This document shows positions 5,006 to 6,722 of a stretch of 6,722 bases of DNA, piece after piece; the stretch's first letter is position 1; the number at the start of each line of letters is the position of its first letter. The position numbers were made by a program, and so were the translations under genes. Source of the DNA: Candidatus Doudnabacteria bacterium (GTDB taxonomy: Bacteria > Patescibacteriota > Doudnabacteria > UBA920); NCBI GenBank assembly GCA_016788805.1, contig JAEUSE010000055.1, positions 1 through 6,722 on the forward strand, in the 5' to 3' direction. Under the pieces are notes generated by a model. That model saw nothing but the letters and a program-made list of their open reading frames with translations. It was not told where the DNA came from and did no database searches.

Positions 5006-5404
5006 ATGTTTGTAAAATTGTACTTTATTGCTCTGCCGGTTTTCTTCGTTATAGACATGGTCTGGTTGGGGCTTGTTGCGAAAAACTTTTATCGGTCGCA
5101 GATAGGCGGGCTTATGAAGTCGGACGTTAACTGGCTGGCGGCTGTTATCTTCTACCTTATATTCATTGTCGGGTTGGTGGTGTTTGTGGTGCAGCCGGCT
5201 ATGGCGAAAGGTTCGTGGGTGCACGCACTGGTGTTTGGCGCCTTGTTTGGTCTCGTGTGTTACGCAACTTACGATTTAACTAACCTAGCCGTGGCCAAAG
5301 ACTGGCCGCTACTGGTAACGGTGGTCGATCTAATCTGGGGTGCTGTTTTGGCGGCGGCCGTTTCTACCGTAACATACGTTATTGCTAACAAACTCGGGTT
5401 ATGA
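5006..5404 (+). CDS. DUF2177 family membrane protein
   Basis: A 132-residue inner-membrane protein of the DUF2177 family, of unknown function. Four hydrophobic segments are visible, at about 4-25, 44-65, 72-93 and 101-126. Recognisable family positions are KLYFIALPVFFVIDMVWLGLV (Asp17, Trp20) followed by KNFYRSQIGGLM, NWLAAVIFYLIFIVGLVVF, the well-kept YATYDLTNLA (86-95) and KDWPLLVTVVDLIWG (98-112). Acidic residues inside or at the edge of helices (Asp17, Asp90, Asp108) recur across the family as I know it and could bind a ligand or take part in catalysis; that is inference. The ATG at 5006 follows a T-rich leader without a Shine-Dalgarno. Its TGA stop overlaps the next start as ATGA, so the two proteins are probably translated together and may work together. 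Confidence 0.88.
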   Translation: MFVKLYFIALPVFFVIDMVWLGLVAKNFYRSQIGGLMKSDVNWLAAVIFYLIFIVGLVVFVVQPAMAKGSWVHALVFGALFGLVCYATYDLTNLAVAKDWPLLVTVVDLIWGAVLAAAVSTVTYVIANKLGL

Positions 5405-6168
5405 ACCATTTTGTAACACTTGGGTTGGTGCTATTTGGCTACATGACTTTGTGGTTTGTTGTTTCGTTATTCAAGAAAAGAAACGACGTAGCAGATGTGG
5501 CCTGGGGTTTAGGGTTTGTGCTTATGGCCTGGACGTCTTTGTTTCTTTCCGGCAATTTTGACGCGCGGGGTCTGTTGGTGTGTATTTTGGTGAGTGTGTG
5601 GGGGTTGCGTTTAGCTCGGCACATTTATGCGCGCAACAAAGGCAAGGTTGAGGACTACCGGTATGCAGCCTGGCGCGCAGAGTGGGGGAGGTGGTTTTAT
5701 GTGCGTTCTTACTTACAGGTGTATGTGTTGCAGGGTGTGCTTTTGTTTGTAATTGCCCTGCCCGTGTTGCTCGTGCATAAGTTTGCGGTTAATAGTTTTG
5801 GCTGGCTCGATGTGCTGGGTGTTGCGGTTTGGTTGTTTGGTTTTTATTTTGAAGCCGTGGGCGATGCACAACTCGCGCGGTTCATACAAAACCCGGCCAA
5901 CAAGGGCAAGCTCATGACGCAAGGGCTGTGGCAGTACACTCGCCACCCCAACTATTTTGGTGAAGTTACTCAGTGGTGGGGCATGTGGTTGGTTTCCTTG
6001 TCAGTGCCGTTTGGTTGGGTCGGCGTAATCGGCCCTGCCACTATTACATTTTTAATTCTTAAAGTTTCCGGTATCCCCCTGCTTGAAAAGAAAATGGAGC
6101 AGCACCCAGACTTTGCAGAGTATAAGCGGAGCACTAACATGTTTTTACCTTGGTTTAAAAATAACTAA
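5401..6168 (+). CDS. DUF1295 membrane protein (steroid 5-alpha-reductase/ICMT-like fold)
   Basis: A 255-residue polytopic membrane protein of the DUF1295 family, related to steroid 5-alpha reductases and isoprenylcysteine methyltransferases. Relatives reduce or methylate lipid-like substrates with NADPH or SAM; the substrate here is unknown. Hallmarks: NDVADVAWGLGFV (28-40), WGLRLARHIYAR (67-78), EDYRYAAWRAEWG (84-96), GFYFEAVGDAQLARF (147-161), the C-terminal GLWQYTRHPNYFGEVTQWWG (175-194), GIPLLEKKM (224-232) and YKRSTNMFLPWF (241-252). The RHPNYFGE region is the cofactor-binding signature of the superfamily and looks intact, so an active enzyme is likely. I count about six to seven membrane segments. 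Length is normal for the family. The start overlaps the DUF2177 stop by 4 nt (ATGA). The next start comes 19 nt after the stop, across an 8-T run without a hairpin. Confidence 0.92.
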   Translation: MNHFVTLGLVLFGYMTLWFVVSLFKKRNDVADVAWGLGFVLMAWTSLFLSGNFDARGLLVCILVSVWGLRLARHIYARNKGKVEDYRYAAWRAEWGRWFYVRSYLQVYVLQGVLLFVIALPVLLVHKFAVNSFGWLDVLGVAVWLFGFYFEAVGDAQLARFIQNPANKGKLMTQGLWQYTRHPNYFGEVTQWWGMWLVSLSVPFGWVGVIGPATITFLILKVSGIPLLEKKMEQHPDFAEYKRSTNMFLPWFKNN

Positions 6169-6187
6169 TATCCTTTATTTTTTTTAT

Positions 6188-6722
6188 ATGGACACACCAT
6201 TGTTTTATAGTTTGTTGTTTGTACACGTGCTCTCCTTTGCCGTGGGTTTTGGCTCGGTGGTGGTTGTAGACACGTTTGGTTTGTGTTTTTTGCTCAAGCA
6301 GCTCGGGGTTGACCTGCGGCTTGTGAACAAAGTGGCCAACATTACCCAACGGCTCATTTGGTTGGGCTTTGCCGGGCTCATAGTGAGCGGCGTGCCCATG
6401 TTGGTGCTTAAGGGGAGCGTAGACGGGCTTACGCAGCTCAAGCTCTTTTTTGTAGTTATGCTCGGTCTGAACGGCGTGTTTTTGCACTACATAAAAAAGT
6501 CCATGGAGCGGCTTGGGGGAGAGGGTGCATTTACGCCGAAAATAGCCTTCCAGGTGGGGTTGGCCTCCACTATTTCCCAGTTGGGTTGGTGGGGTGCGTT
6601 TGCCATAGGTTTTGCCCACCGCCACATAGCCCATGCAATATATATTTCATTTTCCACGGTGTGGATTATGGTGGCCGTCCTGCTCCTGGTAGCTTTTGCC
6701 GCCACTTTTGGCAAGCTGAGGT
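6188..6722 (+). CDS. multi-pass membrane protein, cut by the window end
   Basis: An open frame runs from the ATG at 6188 to the window end, 178 codons without a stop. It was read directly from the sequence. Five hydrophobic segments are apparent, at about 5-30, 53-75, 84-103, 125-143 and 153-174. Histidines stand out: His13 in the first segment (FVHVLSFAVGFG), His100 at the end of the third, and a HRHIAH cluster (144-149) after the fourth. The pattern VHVLSFAVGFG near the N-terminus followed by QRLIWLGFAGLIVSGVPML recalls DUF2269/CopD-like membrane proteins, but I cannot assign it firmly. Haem or metal binding by the histidines is inference. It lies 19 nt after the DUF1295 gene on the same strand with no Shine-Dalgarno, and probably belongs to the same transcript. 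The C-terminus is missing only because the window stops. Confidence 0.82.
   Translation, partial: MDTPLFYSLLFVHVLSFAVGFGSVVVVDTFGLCFLLKQLGVDLRLVNKVANITQRLIWLGFAGLIVSGVPMLVLKGSVDGLTQLKLFFVVMLGLNGVFLHYIKKSMERLGGEGAFTPKIAFQVGLASTISQLGWWGAFAIGFAHRHIAHAIYISFSTVWIMVAVLLLVAFAATFGKLR

Noticed and set aside
5402..5404. Recoded TGA (glycine) as in Gracilibacteria
   Set aside because: TGA ends the DUF2177 frame at the expected family length and no conserved frame in the window needs TGA read as sense.
6178..6185. Run of eight T as a terminator after the DUF1295 gene
   Set aside because: No GC-rich stem precedes it, and the next start follows within 3 nt.
6155..6634. Minus-strand open frame of 159 codons
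   Set aside because: It is antisense to a + strand frame with five hydrophobic segments and no stop to the window end; its product is rich in His, Lys and Pro as expected from antisense of membrane-protein codons.

Overview
The window reads as a compact chromosomal stretch of a small-genome bacterium, most likely of the Candidate Phyla Radiation (Patescibacteria, Parcubacteria-like). This is inferred from the kind of genes present: a short RadC, a PIF1-type helicase with Myb/SANT-like N-terminal modules, a short TspO, and DUF2177/DUF1295 membrane proteins. It also fits the near absence of Shine-Dalgarno sequences. There is no 16S or ribosomal marker to prove it. All ten genes lie on the + strand, the standard code fits (TGA is used as a stop at 5402-5404), and most intergenic gaps are under 20 nt.

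Layout. (a) 75-746: radC, a JAMM-fold protein with intact motifs. (b) 747-957: the only sizeable intergenic region. It holds a pyrimidine-rich tract, a promoter (TTGACG, 18 bp, TATTAT) whose -10 box sits inside a perfect 10-bp inverted repeat with two TGTACA cores 12 bp apart, then two short tandem repeats, one of them an 8-bp-period AGCTA array ending just before the next start codon. (c) 958-1525: a type II toxin-antitoxin pair, with a Phd/YefM antitoxin overlapping a RelE/ParE-family toxin by 47 nt. (d) 1537-3624: a PIF1-like superfamily 1B helicase with all its motifs, a duplicated N-terminal Myb/SANT-like module, and an in-frame insert of about 60 residues whose DNA carries two perfect hairpins. 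(e) 3640-4137: an unrecognised protein with a possible HTH. (f) 4149-4965: TspO/MBR-family membrane protein and a DUF1801 protein. (g) 5006-6722: DUF2177 membrane protein, DUF1295 membrane protein (4-nt overlap) and a multi-pass membrane protein cut by the window end.

The toxin-antitoxin promoter is the only strong promoter I can see, and the genes behind it follow at gaps of 11, 15, 11, 4 and 40 nt, a 4-nt overlap and 19 nt. The helicase, and perhaps the whole membrane-protein set, may therefore be co-transcribed with the autoregulated toxin-antitoxin pair. The last five genes look like an envelope, porphyrin or lipid-stress group, but that is inference from family membership. The strongest unexplained signals are the YefM-type operator geometry, the palindromic in-frame insert in the helicase, the duplicated helicase N-terminus and the 8-bp array.
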